The notes: a model not told the origin generated them from the letters alone. Positions 9,036 to 17,585 are shown, numbered from the stretch's first letter. The stretch: DNA of 19,082 bases from JARRLC01 sp050290865 (GCA_050290865.1 JBNKIW010000046.1:1-19082), one strand, 5' to 3'. Program-made: numbers and translations.

Positions 9036-10205
9036 TCAACTCTCCTTGGTGCGTCTGTCCGCCTGATACATCGGCATCATTGCCCGGAAGACGGTCTGAC
9101 GCGGTTTCGTCTCGCATTCGATGATGCCGCCGTGATCGCCGATGATCTTGGCCACGAGCGCAAGGCCCAGCCCCGCACCGCGGGTTTTCGTCGTCACGAA
9201 CGGCTCGAAGAGATACGGCTTCAGGTCTTCAGGGATACCCGGGCCATTATCCGCCACCGTGATCTCCAGCGGCAGACTGACGCGCGCGTCCGAATTCGGG
9301 AGCGACATGCGCAAACCGGGGCGGAACGCGGTCGTGAGCGTGATCTGGGCGTCCCCGCCGCGCTGCTCCGACACGGCCTCGGCGGCGTTCTTGACAAGGT
9401 TCAGAAACGCCTGGATCAGCTTGTCGCGATTGCCGGGCACGGGCGGCAGCGAGGGATCGTAATTCTGCGCGATCGTGATGTGGCTGGCAAAGCCGTTGAG
9501 GGCGAGCTGGCGCACATGGTCGAGCACGGTATGGATGTTCACCGCCTCGAATTTGAGCGGGCGCCCGTCGCCGAAAACTTCCATGCGATCGACGAGATTA
9601 CAGATGCGGTCGCTCTCCTGGCAGATGAGCTGTGCGAGCGGCCTGTCGTCGGCGGACGCGCCCGCTTCGAGAAGCTGCGCGGCGCCACGGATGCCCGACA
9701 GGGGATTCTTGATTTCATGCGCAAGCACCCCCGCCAGGCCCGAGACGGAACGCGCGGCGCCACGGTGCGTGAGCTGGCGCTCGATCAACTGCGCCATGCT
9801 CCGCTGTTGCAACATGACGAGAACATGGCCATCGTATTCGGCGAGCGGCGAGGCGAACACATCGACGGGCCGCTGACCGGAGGAATCGACAGCCCCCAGG
9901 TCCACAGCATATTCGTTGACCGTCGTGCGGTTCTGGCGCACCTGGGCGATAAGAGCGAGGAGCGGGCTGGAGAAGGCAACGAGATCGTTGGCCTTGCGGC
10001 GGCGCAGGACATTCAGGCTCATGCCGAAAAACACTTCGCCAGCAAAGTTGACATAGGCGAAGCGGTTGTCCGGAGCAAGGACGAGAACAGGATGCGGAAG
10101 TGCCTGGAGCAGAACGTCCGGCAGCACCGTCAAGGTGTCTTCATGTGGCGGTTTCGTCTTACGCGTCTTCGTGTCTACCGTTTCCAAGCAGCGCACCTTC
10201 CCCAT
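9036..10205 (-). CDS. ntrB: Nitrogen regulation sensor kinase/phosphatase NtrB (NR(II))
   Basis: NtrB is a soluble histidine kinase that, with PII protein, phosphorylates or dephosphorylates NtrC according to nitrogen status. There is no membrane segment. It has an N-terminal PAS domain (LLQALPHPVLVLAPDNRFAYVN onwards), a HisKA domain with phospho-acceptor histidine in LAHEIKNPLSG, and an HATPase domain with DNGPGIPEDLKPYLFEPF and GAGLGLALV. The start is uncertain: the ATG at 10203-10205 has no ribosome binding site, a TTG at 10185-10187 is eight bases after GGGGAAGG, and a GTG at 10232 is also open. ntrC follows after three bases. In many relatives dusB (nifR3) precedes ntrB in the operon; here the next gene upstream is divergent ispDF. 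Confidence 0.96.
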   Translation of the reverse strand: MGKVRCLETVDTKTRKTKPPHEDTLTVLPDVLLQALPHPVLVLAPDNRFAYVNFAGEVFFGMSLNVLRRRKANDLVAFSSPLLALIAQVRQNRTTVNEYAVDLGAVDSSGQRPVDVFASPLAEYDGHVLVMLQQRSMAQLIERQLTHRGAARSVSGLAGVLAHEIKNPLSGIRGAAQLLEAGASADDRPLAQLICQESDRICNLVDRMEVFGDGRPLKFEAVNIHTVLDHVRQLALNGFASHITIAQNYDPSLPPVPGNRDKLIQAFLNLVKNAAEAVSEQRGGDAQITLTTAFRPGLRMSLPNSDARVSLPLEITVADNGPGIPEDLKPYLFEPFVTTKTRGAGLGLALVAKIIGDHGGIIECETKPRQTVFRAMMPMYQADRRTKES

Positions 10206-10208
10206 AAC

Positions 10209-10225
10209 TGCACAAAAAAATTGCA
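10209..10225. promoter_or_regulatory. NtrC-like binding box upstream of ntrB
   Basis: TGCAC-AAAAAAA-TTGCA is a 17-bp interrupted palindrome matching the enterobacterial NtrC consensus TGCAC-N7-GTGCA at nine of ten defined bases. It lies about 28 bases downstream of the proposed ntrB -10 box, over the early leader, where bound NtrC would block transcription. TGCACA also recurs as a direct repeat (10209-10214, 10222-10227). Negative autoregulation of ntrBC by NtrC is well known in other bacteria; its operation here is inference. Confidence 0.45.
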
Positions 10226-10252
10226 CAGGCACTCTGCGACTATTCGATAGGC

Positions 10253-10280
10253 ATATTACCAGGGATTAAGGCATTGTCAC
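10253..10280 (-). promoter_or_regulatory. Candidate sigma-70-type promoter of ntrBC
   Basis: On the minus strand GTGACA (10280-10275) and TAATAT (10258-10253) are separated by 16 bases, five of six matches to each of TTGACA and TATAAT-like boxes by eye. Transcription would begin near 10245, about 40-60 bases before the possible ntrB starts and just before the NtrC-like box. The remaining part of the divergent gap up to 10386 must hold the ispDF promoter, for which I saw no clear boxes. Confidence 0.4.
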
Positions 10281-10386
10281 CTGTTTTGTCGCAGCGCAAC
10301 ATACCTCTTTCGTTGGCAGAAACGGGGCCTCCCATGAGCTATGGTAAAGAATGCAGCATGCAACCCCGTAAGGCCAATTTTTGATC

Positions 10387-11583
10387 ATGCCGAACGCAGC
10401 CATCATCGTTGCCGCCGGACGCGGCACGCGCGCCAGCGGCGCAGGGGCGGGTCCGAAGCAGTATTTCCTTCTTGCCGGGCGGCCCGTGCTGGCCCGCAGT
10501 CTGGCGGCGTTCCTGGAGCATGAGGCCGTTGATCTCGTGCAGCCCGTCATTCACGCGGATGACGGCGCGCTTTACGCGGAAGCCATCGCCGGACTGTCGT
10601 CCCCAAAGCTCCTGCCGCCGGTTCATGGTGGCGAGAACCGCCAGCAATCGGTGTGCGCGGGCCTGCGCGCCCTGGCGCCGCGGGGGCCTCGCAACGTGCT
10701 CATCCACGATGCCGCCCGCCCGTTCGTCGCCCCCGCCATTATCGGCCGCGTGATCGACGCGCTGTCGCGCCATCGCGCCTGCCTCGCCGCGGTGCCGGTG
10801 GCCGACACGCTGAAAGCCGAGGCGGACGGGCTCGTGGCGCGCACCGTGGAGCGCAAAGGTCTGTGGCGCGCGCAGACGCCGCAGGGCTTCGATTTCGCGA
10901 CGATCCTGGCCGCCCATGGTGCAGCGGAGGAGGGGGGGCGCGCGGATTTCACCGACGATGCGGCGATCGCCGAGTGGCAAGGCGTACCTGTCGCGCTGGT
11001 GCAGGGCTCCGAGCGCAACATCAAGCTCACCACGGCGGAGGATTTCGAATTGGCTGAAAGCTTGCTACGCGCCGGCGTGCCGCTTCTGGAGACGCGGACC
11101 GGCTCCGGTTTCGACGTCCACGGCTTCGAGCCGGGCGATCATGTGACGCTGTGCGGGGTGCAGGTGCCTCATGACGCGCGGTTGAAGGGCCATTCGGACG
11201 CCGATGTCGCCCTCCATGCACTGACGGATGCTCTCCTCGGCGCCATTGGCGCGGGCGACATCGGCCAGCACTTCCCGCCCAGCGACGAACGGTGGAGAAG
11301 TGCAGATTCGGCCGTGTTCCTCAGACATGCCGCGTCGCTCGTGACGGAACGGGGTGGGCGTATCGTCAATGCCGACGTCACGATCATCTGCGAGCGCCCG
11401 AAAATCGGCCCGCACCGCGAGACCATGCGTGCGCGCATCGCGGAAATCCTCGGGCTGGCCGTCGAGCGCGTCAGCGTCAAGGCCACGACGACCGAGGGTC
11501 TCGGTTTCACCGGCCGCCGTGAAGGCATTGCCGCGATGGCGATGGCATCCGTGGAAATTCCACCGCCTCCGGGCGAAGCCTGA
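10387..11583 (+). CDS. ispDF: Bifunctional IspD/IspF enzyme of the MEP isoprenoid pathway
   Basis: The fused protein carries out two steps of the non-mevalonate pathway: CTP-dependent formation of CDP-methylerythritol (IspD) and cyclisation of its phosphate to MEcPP (IspF). Residues 1-225 form the IspD domain: IIVAAGRGTRASGAGAGPKQY binds CTP, with GGENRQQSV and IHDAARPF further in. From about 237 the IspF domain follows: GSGFDVHGF and KGHSDADVALHALTDALLGA bind zinc, with KATTTEGLGFTGRREG near the end. At 398 residues it matches alphaproteobacterial IspDF fusions. The ATG at 10387 is chosen; a TTG two codons upstream has better spacing to TAAGG and may be used. It is divergent from ntrB, a common alphaproteobacterial neighbourhood, though dusB is missing in between. 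Confidence 0.96.
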   Translation: MPNAAIIVAAGRGTRASGAGAGPKQYFLLAGRPVLARSLAAFLEHEAVDLVQPVIHADDGALYAEAIAGLSSPKLLPPVHGGENRQQSVCAGLRALAPRGPRNVLIHDAARPFVAPAIIGRVIDALSRHRACLAAVPVADTLKAEADGLVARTVERKGLWRAQTPQGFDFATILAAHGAAEEGGRADFTDDAAIAEWQGVPVALVQGSERNIKLTTAEDFELAESLLRAGVPLLETRTGSGFDVHGFEPGDHVTLCGVQVPHDARLKGHSDADVALHALTDALLGAIGAGDIGQHFPPSDERWRSADSAVFLRHAASLVTERGGRIVNADVTIICERPKIGPHRETMRARIAEILGLAVERVSVKATTTEGLGFTGRREGIAAMAMASVEIPPPPGEA

Positions 11584-11690
11584 GCCATTTCCCCTACGGA
11601 AGCCACCGGCTGTAGGCTTTCGCCCCGTGATGCTGTAAAAGCGGAAAGCACACACGAACGGAATCGGCTGGAATAGCGGGACACATCGGA

Positions 11691-13532
11691 ATGCGGCACA
11701 AATCTCCGGTCGAATGGCTGAAGAGCGTGCACGCCTTCGAGGCGATGCCGGAGGCCATTCTGCGCCGCCTCTACGCCGAATGCCATCTGCAGACCATGAC
11801 GCGCGGCGAGGTCCTGTTCAAGGCGGGCGACGATCCGGCGGCGCTCTATATCATCACCTCGGGGCGTTACCGTACCAACCGTGCGAAGGAGCCGGGTAAG
11901 CTCGAACTGGGCCCGGGACAGGTGCTGGGCGAAACCGCTTTCCTGACCCGCCAGCCCTATGACGCCACTGTCACTGCCGTGCGCTCGTCGATCGCGCTGA
12001 AACTGGAGTGGTCGAGCTTCAAGGCGCTGGCCGAGGGCGCGCCCGAGGTCTGGGAGGCGACCATCCGCGGCTTGCTCAGTGCCGAAAAGCGCCCCCCCGC
12101 CACCCCCCGTATGCCCATCGGCCGCGCCCGCTCCCTCGCCATCTGCCAGGCCGGACCCGAGCCAATCCCGCCCGGCTTCATCGACCACCTCTCCCAGGCC
12201 ATCGAACATCGCGCCGAATGCCAGTTCCTGTCCTCCGAGGGCCTGGGCCAGGATCTGCCCGGCGGCATCGCGCTAGACGACCCACAGGTGGTGCACTGGC
12301 TGAAAGAGCAGGAGGCGCGTTTCGACGTCATCGTGCTGATTGCCGACCAGGAGCCAACACCCTGGACGGAAAAGGCGCTCATCGAGGCCGATGAGATCTG
12401 CCTGATCGGCACCCACGACGGCGGACGGCTCGGGGCACCGGTCCCGCTTGGGCCGGTGGAGGAACTCGCTTTCGAAATCCGGGGGGCGGACGCCTGCCGC
12501 CTTGCCCTCTTCCACGATCAGCGGCGCGAGACACAGATCGCCGGCACGCGGCGCTGGCTCGAATGCCGGCCCGTTCGCTCGCATCATCATTTGCGTGCCA
12601 GCCACCCCGGCGACTACGACCGGCTGGCGCGTTTCCTCCTCGGCCATTCCACGGGCTATTTCGCCACCGCGCCCGGCGTGTTCGGCGCGGCGACGCTCGG
12701 CATTTTCAAGGCGGTGCAGGCATCAGGCTTCGAACCGGACTGCTATGCTGGCACGGGCGCGGGCGCCGCGATGGCCGCCTGCCTCGCGCTTGGCATGGAC
12801 CCGGACGACATCGACCAACTCGTCACCGAAATCATGGTTGGCGGCCGCGCGCTCCGGCGGCGGAGCCGGCCGCTCTTCGGCCTTTACGACCAGCGCGCTT
12901 TCGACCGGCTCATTCTCCGGTATTTTCCGGATACGGATCTCGCCGATCTGCCGGTCCCGTTCTATGCCGCGTCGGCCAATCTCTCGACCGGTGGCCAGCA
13001 TGTGCACCGGGGCGGCAATCTGCAGGTCGTCGTGCGCGCCAACTGGCCGTTTCCGGGACTTCTGCCGCCCTTCATCGATGAGGAAGGCCAGATGCTGACC
13101 GATGGCAGCATCCTGACCCCTCTGCCCCTGGAGCCGATGCACCGCCTCAACGGCGGGCCGAATGTGATCGCGCGCGCCGCCCTGCCACCATTCGGCAAGT
13201 CACCGGTGCGCTACGGAGATCTCCCCGCGTGGCAGCGTCAGGCCCGGAGCTGGCTGCCCCGGCGGCGCAGTGCGGGGATGCTGCCGGTGCTGCCATCTTT
13301 CGAGAAGCTGCTCGTCATGGCGACGCAAGGCACGGCCAATGCGGACAACGGTTCGCTCGGCACCATGGACATGGTGCTGGCCGCGCCGATCCCGCCGAAT
13401 ATGGACGTTCTCGCCTGGAAACATCACGGCAGACTCAAGGACATGAGCTACCAGTGGGCGCTCCAGGAACTTGAGAGGCGCGCCAGCACGGGCGATCTGC
13501 CCCTCGCCGCGGCTGCCGTGCGCGCAGCGTAG
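11691..13532 (+). CDS. Cyclic-nucleotide-binding patatin-like protein with lost catalytic residues
   Basis: The 613-residue product has the layout of bacterial NTE-like patatin phospholipases: an N-terminal cyclic-nucleotide-binding domain (about 15-125, with LYIITSGRYR and LGETAFLTRQPYDATVTA), a middle domain (about 140-305, with FDVIVLIADQEPTPWTEKAL and SHHHLRAS), and a C-terminal patatin fold from about 318. The patatin nucleophile motif GxSxG reads GTGAG (354-358), so the serine is glycine 356. The glycine-rich oxyanion loop expected before it (GGGxRG) reads GYFATAPGVFGAATLG (322-337). The dyad aspartate survives in TDGS (D471). It is probably not a lipid hydrolase; a role as a nucleotide-sensing scaffold is speculation. 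The reading frame is intact and the ATG has GGGA upstream. It lies 107 bases after ispDF; no clear terminator separates them. Confidence 0.85.
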   Translation: MRHKSPVEWLKSVHAFEAMPEAILRRLYAECHLQTMTRGEVLFKAGDDPAALYIITSGRYRTNRAKEPGKLELGPGQVLGETAFLTRQPYDATVTAVRSSIALKLEWSSFKALAEGAPEVWEATIRGLLSAEKRPPATPRMPIGRARSLAICQAGPEPIPPGFIDHLSQAIEHRAECQFLSSEGLGQDLPGGIALDDPQVVHWLKEQEARFDVIVLIADQEPTPWTEKALIEADEICLIGTHDGGRLGAPVPLGPVEELAFEIRGADACRLALFHDQRRETQIAGTRRWLECRPVRSHHHLRASHPGDYDRLARFLLGHSTGYFATAPGVFGAATLGIFKAVQASGFEPDCYAGTGAGAAMAACLALGMDPDDIDQLVTEIMVGGRALRRRSRPLFGLYDQRAFDRLILRYFPDTDLADLPVPFYAASANLSTGGQHVHRGGNLQVVVRANWPFPGLLPPFIDEEGQMLTDGSILTPLPLEPMHRLNGGPNVIARAALPPFGKSPVRYGDLPAWQRQARSWLPRRRSAGMLPVLPSFEKLLVMATQGTANADNGSLGTMDMVLAAPIPPNMDVLAWKHHGRLKDMSYQWALQELERRASTGDLPLAAAAVRAA

Positions 13533-13677
13533 GGCGCAGCCTGTCAATCCGCACACAGAGATACCCCGCGATCGGCGTCCTGGAAACCTGCAATGAGAGC
13601 GTGGAGACGGGTCACGTCGCAAGTGTTGATGCCACCGCCGGCTGCCGCGCAAGAAACATTGCCATAATCATGGAGAT

Positions 13678-14172
13678 TCAAATCCGCGTGCCGCGTGCAT
13701 CCGACAGCGCCGCAGCCAGCGCAGCGGCAAATCCGCGCCGTTCCTCGTTGGACAGAAAATGCGCGAAGGTCAGAACCCGGCCATGCGACCTGAGCTGCAG
13801 GCGGCTCGCGCCGGAACCGCCATCCTCGAATTCCAGCTGCACCCAATAGGGATTGAATATCCAGCGGCGCGCCTCGCCCGACGGGGAGACCCGCGTCAAC
13901 CGTAGTTCACCGTTGTTCAATTCCACCATTTCGTACATGCGTCCGACGCGCAGGCTGGCCCGCAACGCCGCGGCGATCAGTGCCATGTCCAGCACGAGAA
14001 GGACCGCCAGCGGCCATGCGCCGAAGGGATGGAGAACCGCGCCTGTCACAAGGCTGATGCCGCCGATGATTGCGGCAATCGTGACAAATCCCTTGCGCAA
14101 CGCCGTGCGATGGGGCAGCAAGACGGCACGGAAATGCGCCTCCGTGGCGCTGGCAGCGTTTGAAGCATCCAT
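13678..14172 (-). CDS. DUF2244 family membrane protein
   Basis: This 164-residue protein belongs to the DUF2244 family of uncharacterised alphaproteobacterial inner-membrane proteins. The sequence begins MDASNAAS, has FRAVLLPHRTALRKGF, then two adjacent hydrophobic helices (about 30-50 and 53-74) and a soluble C-terminal part with RVGRMYEMVEL, FNPYWVQLEFED and the basic LRSHGRVLTFAHFLSNEER characteristic of the family. No enzymatic motif is visible. The start ATG (14170-14172) overlaps the start ATG of nth (14171-14173) on the other strand. An in-frame extension further upstream exists but reads as non-conserved sequence inside nth. The 145 bases between its stop and the patatin-like gene (13533-13677) show no recognisable gene or terminator. 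Confidence 0.8.
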   Translation of the reverse strand: MDASNAASATEAHFRAVLLPHRTALRKGFVTIAAIIGGISLVTGAVLHPFGAWPLAVLLVLDMALIAAALRASLRVGRMYEMVELNNGELRLTRVSPSGEARRWIFNPYWVQLEFEDGGSGASRLQLRSHGRVLTFAHFLSNEERRGFAAALAAALSDARGTRI

Positions 14173-14905
14173 GGCTACCGACACTAGCAGACAGCGGGCG
14201 CAGACGAAATCCACCCAGTTGCGCACAAAGACCGGAAAGGCTCCCGAGCCAGCTCCGAAGAAGGCCGCCACGCTGCCGGGTGCCAGGATCGCGGCCATCT
14301 TCACGCGCTTCGAGAAAGCGAATCCCGCTCCGCGCAGCGATCTTGAATACACCAATGCCTACACGCTGCTCATTGCCGTTGTCTTATCGGCGCAGACGAC
14401 GGATGCCGGGGTGAACAAGGCGACGCGGCCGCTGTTCAGGCAAGTGGACACGCCGGAGAAGATGGTGGCCCTGGGCGAGAAAAAGCTCGTCGAGGCCATC
14501 AAGACCATCGGTCTTTTCCGCAACAAGGCGAAAAACGTCATCGCGCTGTCGCGTCAACTCGTCGAGATGCATGGCGGCAAGGTGCCGGACAGCCGCGAGG
14601 CGCTGGAAGCCCTGCCCGGCGTCGGCCGCAAGACGGCGAACGTCGTGCTGAACATCGCGTTCGGCCAGCCGGTGATCGCCGTGGATACGCACATTCTCCG
14701 CGTTGCCAACCGGACGGGGCTGGCACCGGGCAAGACGCCGCTGGAGGTCGAGCAGGGGCTGGAGCGCATCGTGCCGGGGAAGTTCCTGCTGCATGCGCAT
14801 CACTGGCTGATTCTTCACGGCCGTTATGTCTGCAAGGCGAAAAAGCCGGAATGCCCGCGCTGCATCATCGCCGATCTGTGCCCCTACGAGCCGAAAACCG
14901 TCTAG
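14171..14905 (+). CDS. nth: Endonuclease III (base-excision DNA glycosylase/AP lyase)
   Basis: Nth removes oxidised pyrimidines from DNA and cleaves at the abasic site. The 244-residue product has the helix-hairpin-helix LEALPGVGRKTANVVLNIAFG with catalytic lysine K154, the catalytic aspartate D172 in AVDTHILRV (the same 18-residue spacing as K120/D138 of E. coli), and a C-terminal iron-sulfur motif with the exact C-x6-C-x2-C-x5-C spacing (CKAKKPECPRCIIADLC). An N-terminal extension of about 33 lysine/threonine-rich residues makes it longer than the 211-residue E. coli protein. The start is the first ATG in frame; no strong ribosome binding site precedes it, and it overlaps the divergent DUF2244 start. 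The adenosine-kinase-like gene follows after 42 bases and may be cotranscribed. Confidence 0.97.
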   Translation: MATDTSRQRAQTKSTQLRTKTGKAPEPAPKKAATLPGARIAAIFTRFEKANPAPRSDLEYTNAYTLLIAVVLSAQTTDAGVNKATRPLFRQVDTPEKMVALGEKKLVEAIKTIGLFRNKAKNVIALSRQLVEMHGGKVPDSREALEALPGVGRKTANVVLNIAFGQPVIAVDTHILRVANRTGLAPGKTPLEVEQGLERIVPGKFLLHAHHWLILHGRYVCKAKKPECPRCIIADLCPYEPKTV

Positions 14906-14947
14906 CTCGCCAGGGTATCTGACACCATCAAACCAAGAGGTCGCTTC

Positions 14948-15943
14948 ATGGCTCAGCCGCATCATGACGTAGTAGGCATCGGTAGTGCGATTGTTGACAT
15001 TATAGCGCGCTGCGACGACGCCTTCATCGCCGCACAAGGTCTGCAGAAGGGCACGATGCGCCTGATCGACGCCAGCGAGGTCGAACGCCTTTACGCGCTG
15101 ATGGGACCGGCGGTCGAGGTCAGCGGCGGGACCGTGCCGAACACCTGTACCGGGCTCGCCTCGTTCGGGGGCAAGGCGGCGTTCATCGGCAAGATCGCCG
15201 AGGACCAGTTCGGCCACGTCTTCGGCCACGACCTGCGCGCCATCGGCGTCACCTTTCAGACGCAGCCCGTGAAGGACAGCGCCCCGACCGCGCGCTGCCT
15301 GATCCTGGTCACGCCCGACGGCGAGCGCACCATGAACACCTATCTCGGCGCCGCGGCCGAGTTGAGCACGGCGGAACTCGACGCCGGACTGATTCGCGAC
15401 TCGAAAGTGCTCTATCTGGAGGGCTATTCCTTCGACGGCCCGAAGGCCAAGGAGGCGTTCTACGAAGCCGCGCTCATCGCCCGCACCAATGGCACCACTG
15501 TCGCGCTCACGCTGTCCGACCCGTTCTGCGTCGAGCGCCATCGTCAGGCGTTCCACGACTTCATCAAGGCGGGCGTCGATCTCCTGTTCGCGAACAAGCG
15601 CGAGATCATGTCGCTGTATCAGACAGAGACGCTGGAGGAAGCATGCGCGCGCCTGCGTCAGGACTGTAAGCTGTCCGCCGTGACCCGCAGCGCGAAGGGT
15701 TCGCTGATCATTGCGCCGGAGGAGACGATCGAGATAGCCGCTGAGCCGGTGACACATGTTGTGGATACAACCGGCGCCGGGGATCTCTATTCGGCGGGTT
15801 TCCTGTTCGGCCTTGCGCGCGGCATGGAACTGCCCACCTGCGGGCGCCTGGCGAGCATCGCGGCGGCAGAGGTGATCTCCCATATCGGCCCACGGCCGGA
15901 AGTTTCGCTTGCCGATCTGGCGCGCGAGAAGAGGATCCTGTAG
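14948..15943 (+). CDS. Adenosine kinase-like PfkB family sugar/nucleoside kinase
   Basis: The 331-residue product is a PfkB (ribokinase) fold kinase. It has the N-terminal VVGIGSAIVDI, the substrate-site SGGTVPNTCTGLASFGGKAAFIGKI, and the C-terminal signature VVDTTGAGDLYSAGFLFGLARG, whose aspartate in GAGD is the catalytic base. The overall pattern resembles the alphaproteobacterial proteins annotated as adenosine kinase (ATP + adenosine to ADP + AMP), but other sugar or nucleoside substrates are possible. Residues 42-47 (GTVPNT) differ from the more usual GSAANT type. The ATG has AGAGG seven bases upstream, a strong start. It follows nth closely. The 142-base gap downstream (15944-16085) shows only the leader of the phosphomutase gene. 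Confidence 0.9.
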   Translation: MAQPHHDVVGIGSAIVDIIARCDDAFIAAQGLQKGTMRLIDASEVERLYALMGPAVEVSGGTVPNTCTGLASFGGKAAFIGKIAEDQFGHVFGHDLRAIGVTFQTQPVKDSAPTARCLILVTPDGERTMNTYLGAAAELSTAELDAGLIRDSKVLYLEGYSFDGPKAKEAFYEAALIARTNGTTVALTLSDPFCVERHRQAFHDFIKAGVDLLFANKREIMSLYQTETLEEACARLRQDCKLSAVTRSAKGSLIIAPEETIEIAAEPVTHVVDTTGAGDLYSAGFLFGLARGMELPTCGRLASIAAAEVISHIGPRPEVSLADLAREKRIL

Positions 15944-16085
15944 CGGATAGCGGGACCGGCGACGAAAGAGCGCGCTGGCCATTCGTGCACCAGAACGGTA
16001 TTCCTGAAGCAATTCGCAGATGATCCGCGTAGCTGTGTGGCGGGGTCCGCTTCGCTGCACCAGCACGCCCTTTAAGGGACCGCCC

Positions 16086-17585
16086 ATGTTTCCCAAGCCC
16101 AGAACCGACCTCCGCCCCAACACCGCTGATTTCGAGCGCCTGCCTTTCGTCAAGCCGACAGGCTTCCGCGAATATGACGCGCGCTGGCTCTTTCCGCAGG
16201 AAATCAACCTCATGGGGCTGCACGGCATCGGGCTGGGGCTGGCGACGCTTCTGCGGCGCCGCGGCGTGCCGGTGCGCATCGTGACCGGACACGACTACCG
16301 CTCCTATTCCAGCTCGATCAAGGAAGCCCTGATGGCCGGCATGCTGGCGGGCGGCGCCGAAGTGTTCGATATCGGGCTGGCTTTGTCGCCCATGGCCTAT
16401 TTCGCGCAGTTCGAGTTGCAGGTGGAAGGCGTCGCGATGGTCACGGCGAGTCACAATGACAATGGCTGGACGGGCATCAAGATGGGCATGAGCCGCCCCC
16501 TCACCTTCGGTCCGGAGGATATGACGGAGCTGAAGGAAATCGTGCTTGGCGGGGGATATGAGCTGAAGGGCGGCGGGCAGTATCATTTCGTCAGCGATCT
16601 TGCCGGACGCTACATGGCCGATCTCACCAAGCGGCCGAAACTCAACCGGCGCATCAAGGCCGTGGTTGCCTGTGGCAACGGCACGGCGGGGGCCTTCGCG
16701 CCGCAGGTGCTGGAGGCGGTGGGCTGCGAGGTGATCCCGCTCCACTGCGAACTCGATCACAGTTTCCCCAACTACAACCCCAACCCCGAAGCGCTGGCCA
16801 TGCTACATGACCTGTGCGACGCGGTGAAAAAGCACGGCGCTGATGTCGGCCTCGCATTCGACGGCGACGGTGACCGTTGCGGTGTCGTGGACAATGAGGG
16901 CTGCGAGATTTTCGCCGACCGCGTCGGGGTGATGCTCGCACGCGATATCTCCGCGCGGCGGCCGGGAGCGAAATTCGTCGTCGATGTGAAATCGACGGGC
17001 CTGTTCCTCACCGATCCCGTCCTCATCGCCAACGGAGCCACGACCACCTATTGGAAGACCGGCCATTCCTACATCAAGCGTTTCAGCCACGAGACCGGCG
17101 CGGCGGTCGGCTTCGAGAAATCCGGACATTTCTTCTTCAATCCGCCCCTTGGCCGCGGCTATGACGACGGCCTCGTGGCGGCTTTTGCCGTGCTCGACAT
17201 GCTCGACCACAATCCGGGGAAGACGATGGCCGAGTTGGAGCGCGACCTGCCCAAGACGTGGCAGTCGCCGACCATGTCGCCGCATTGCGGGGACGAGGTG
17301 AAATATGGCGTGGTCGACCGCGTGATCGAGCATTTCAAGGCGCATGCGGCCAATGGCGGCAAGCTCGCGGGACAGGCGATCCGCGATCTGATCACGGTGA
17401 ACGGTATCCGCATCGTCCTGGAGGACGGGACGTGGGGACTGGTGCGGGCGTCGTCCAACAAGCCCGAACTGGTGGTCGTGGTGGAAAGCCCGACTTCGGA
17501 GGCCAATATGCGCGCGATTTTCGCCGACATCGACGCGCATCTGCAAACCTATCCCGAGATCGGTGAGTACAATCAGAAGATTTGA
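16086..17585 (+). CDS. manB: Phosphomannomutase/phosphoglucomutase
   Basis: This alpha-D-phosphohexomutase interconverts hexose 1- and 6-phosphates (mannose and/or glucose) for exopolysaccharide, LPS and nucleotide-sugar synthesis. The 499-residue product has all four domains: the phosphoserine loop TASHNDNGW with S122, the magnesium loop DGDGDR (259-264), the sugar-recognition GFEKSGH, and the phosphate-binding RASSNKPEL near the end. It begins with FREYDARWLFPQEINLMG, typical of rhizobial phosphomannomutases. The ATG at 16086 is chosen because AAGGGA precedes it by six bases; an upstream ATG at 16020 is in frame but has no ribosome binding site and adds atypical sequence. Nothing suggests a shared transcript with the IS debris that follows. 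Confidence 0.95.
   Translation: MFPKPRTDLRPNTADFERLPFVKPTGFREYDARWLFPQEINLMGLHGIGLGLATLLRRRGVPVRIVTGHDYRSYSSSIKEALMAGMLAGGAEVFDIGLALSPMAYFAQFELQVEGVAMVTASHNDNGWTGIKMGMSRPLTFGPEDMTELKEIVLGGGYELKGGGQYHFVSDLAGRYMADLTKRPKLNRRIKAVVACGNGTAGAFAPQVLEAVGCEVIPLHCELDHSFPNYNPNPEALAMLHDLCDAVKKHGADVGLAFDGDGDRCGVVDNEGCEIFADRVGVMLARDISARRPGAKFVVDVKSTGLFLTDPVLIANGATTTYWKTGHSYIKRFSHETGAAVGFEKSGHFFFNPPLGRGYDDGLVAAFAVLDMLDHNPGKTMAELERDLPKTWQSPTMSPHCGDEVKYGVVDRVIEHFKAHAANGGKLAGQAIRDLITVNGIRIVLEDGTWGLVRASSNKPELVVVVESPTSEANMRAIFADIDAHLQTYPEIGEYNQKI

Noticed and set aside
16020..16085. Upstream ATG extending the phosphomutase by 22 residues
   Set aside because: The added sequence is atypical and lacks a ribosome binding site, whereas the ATG at 16086 has AAGGGA at good spacing.
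14384..16279. A 631-codon minus-strand ORF across nth, the PfkB kinase and the phosphomutase
   Set aside because: It crosses several real genes and their gaps, has low-complexity Arg/Ala/Gln composition and no family motifs.
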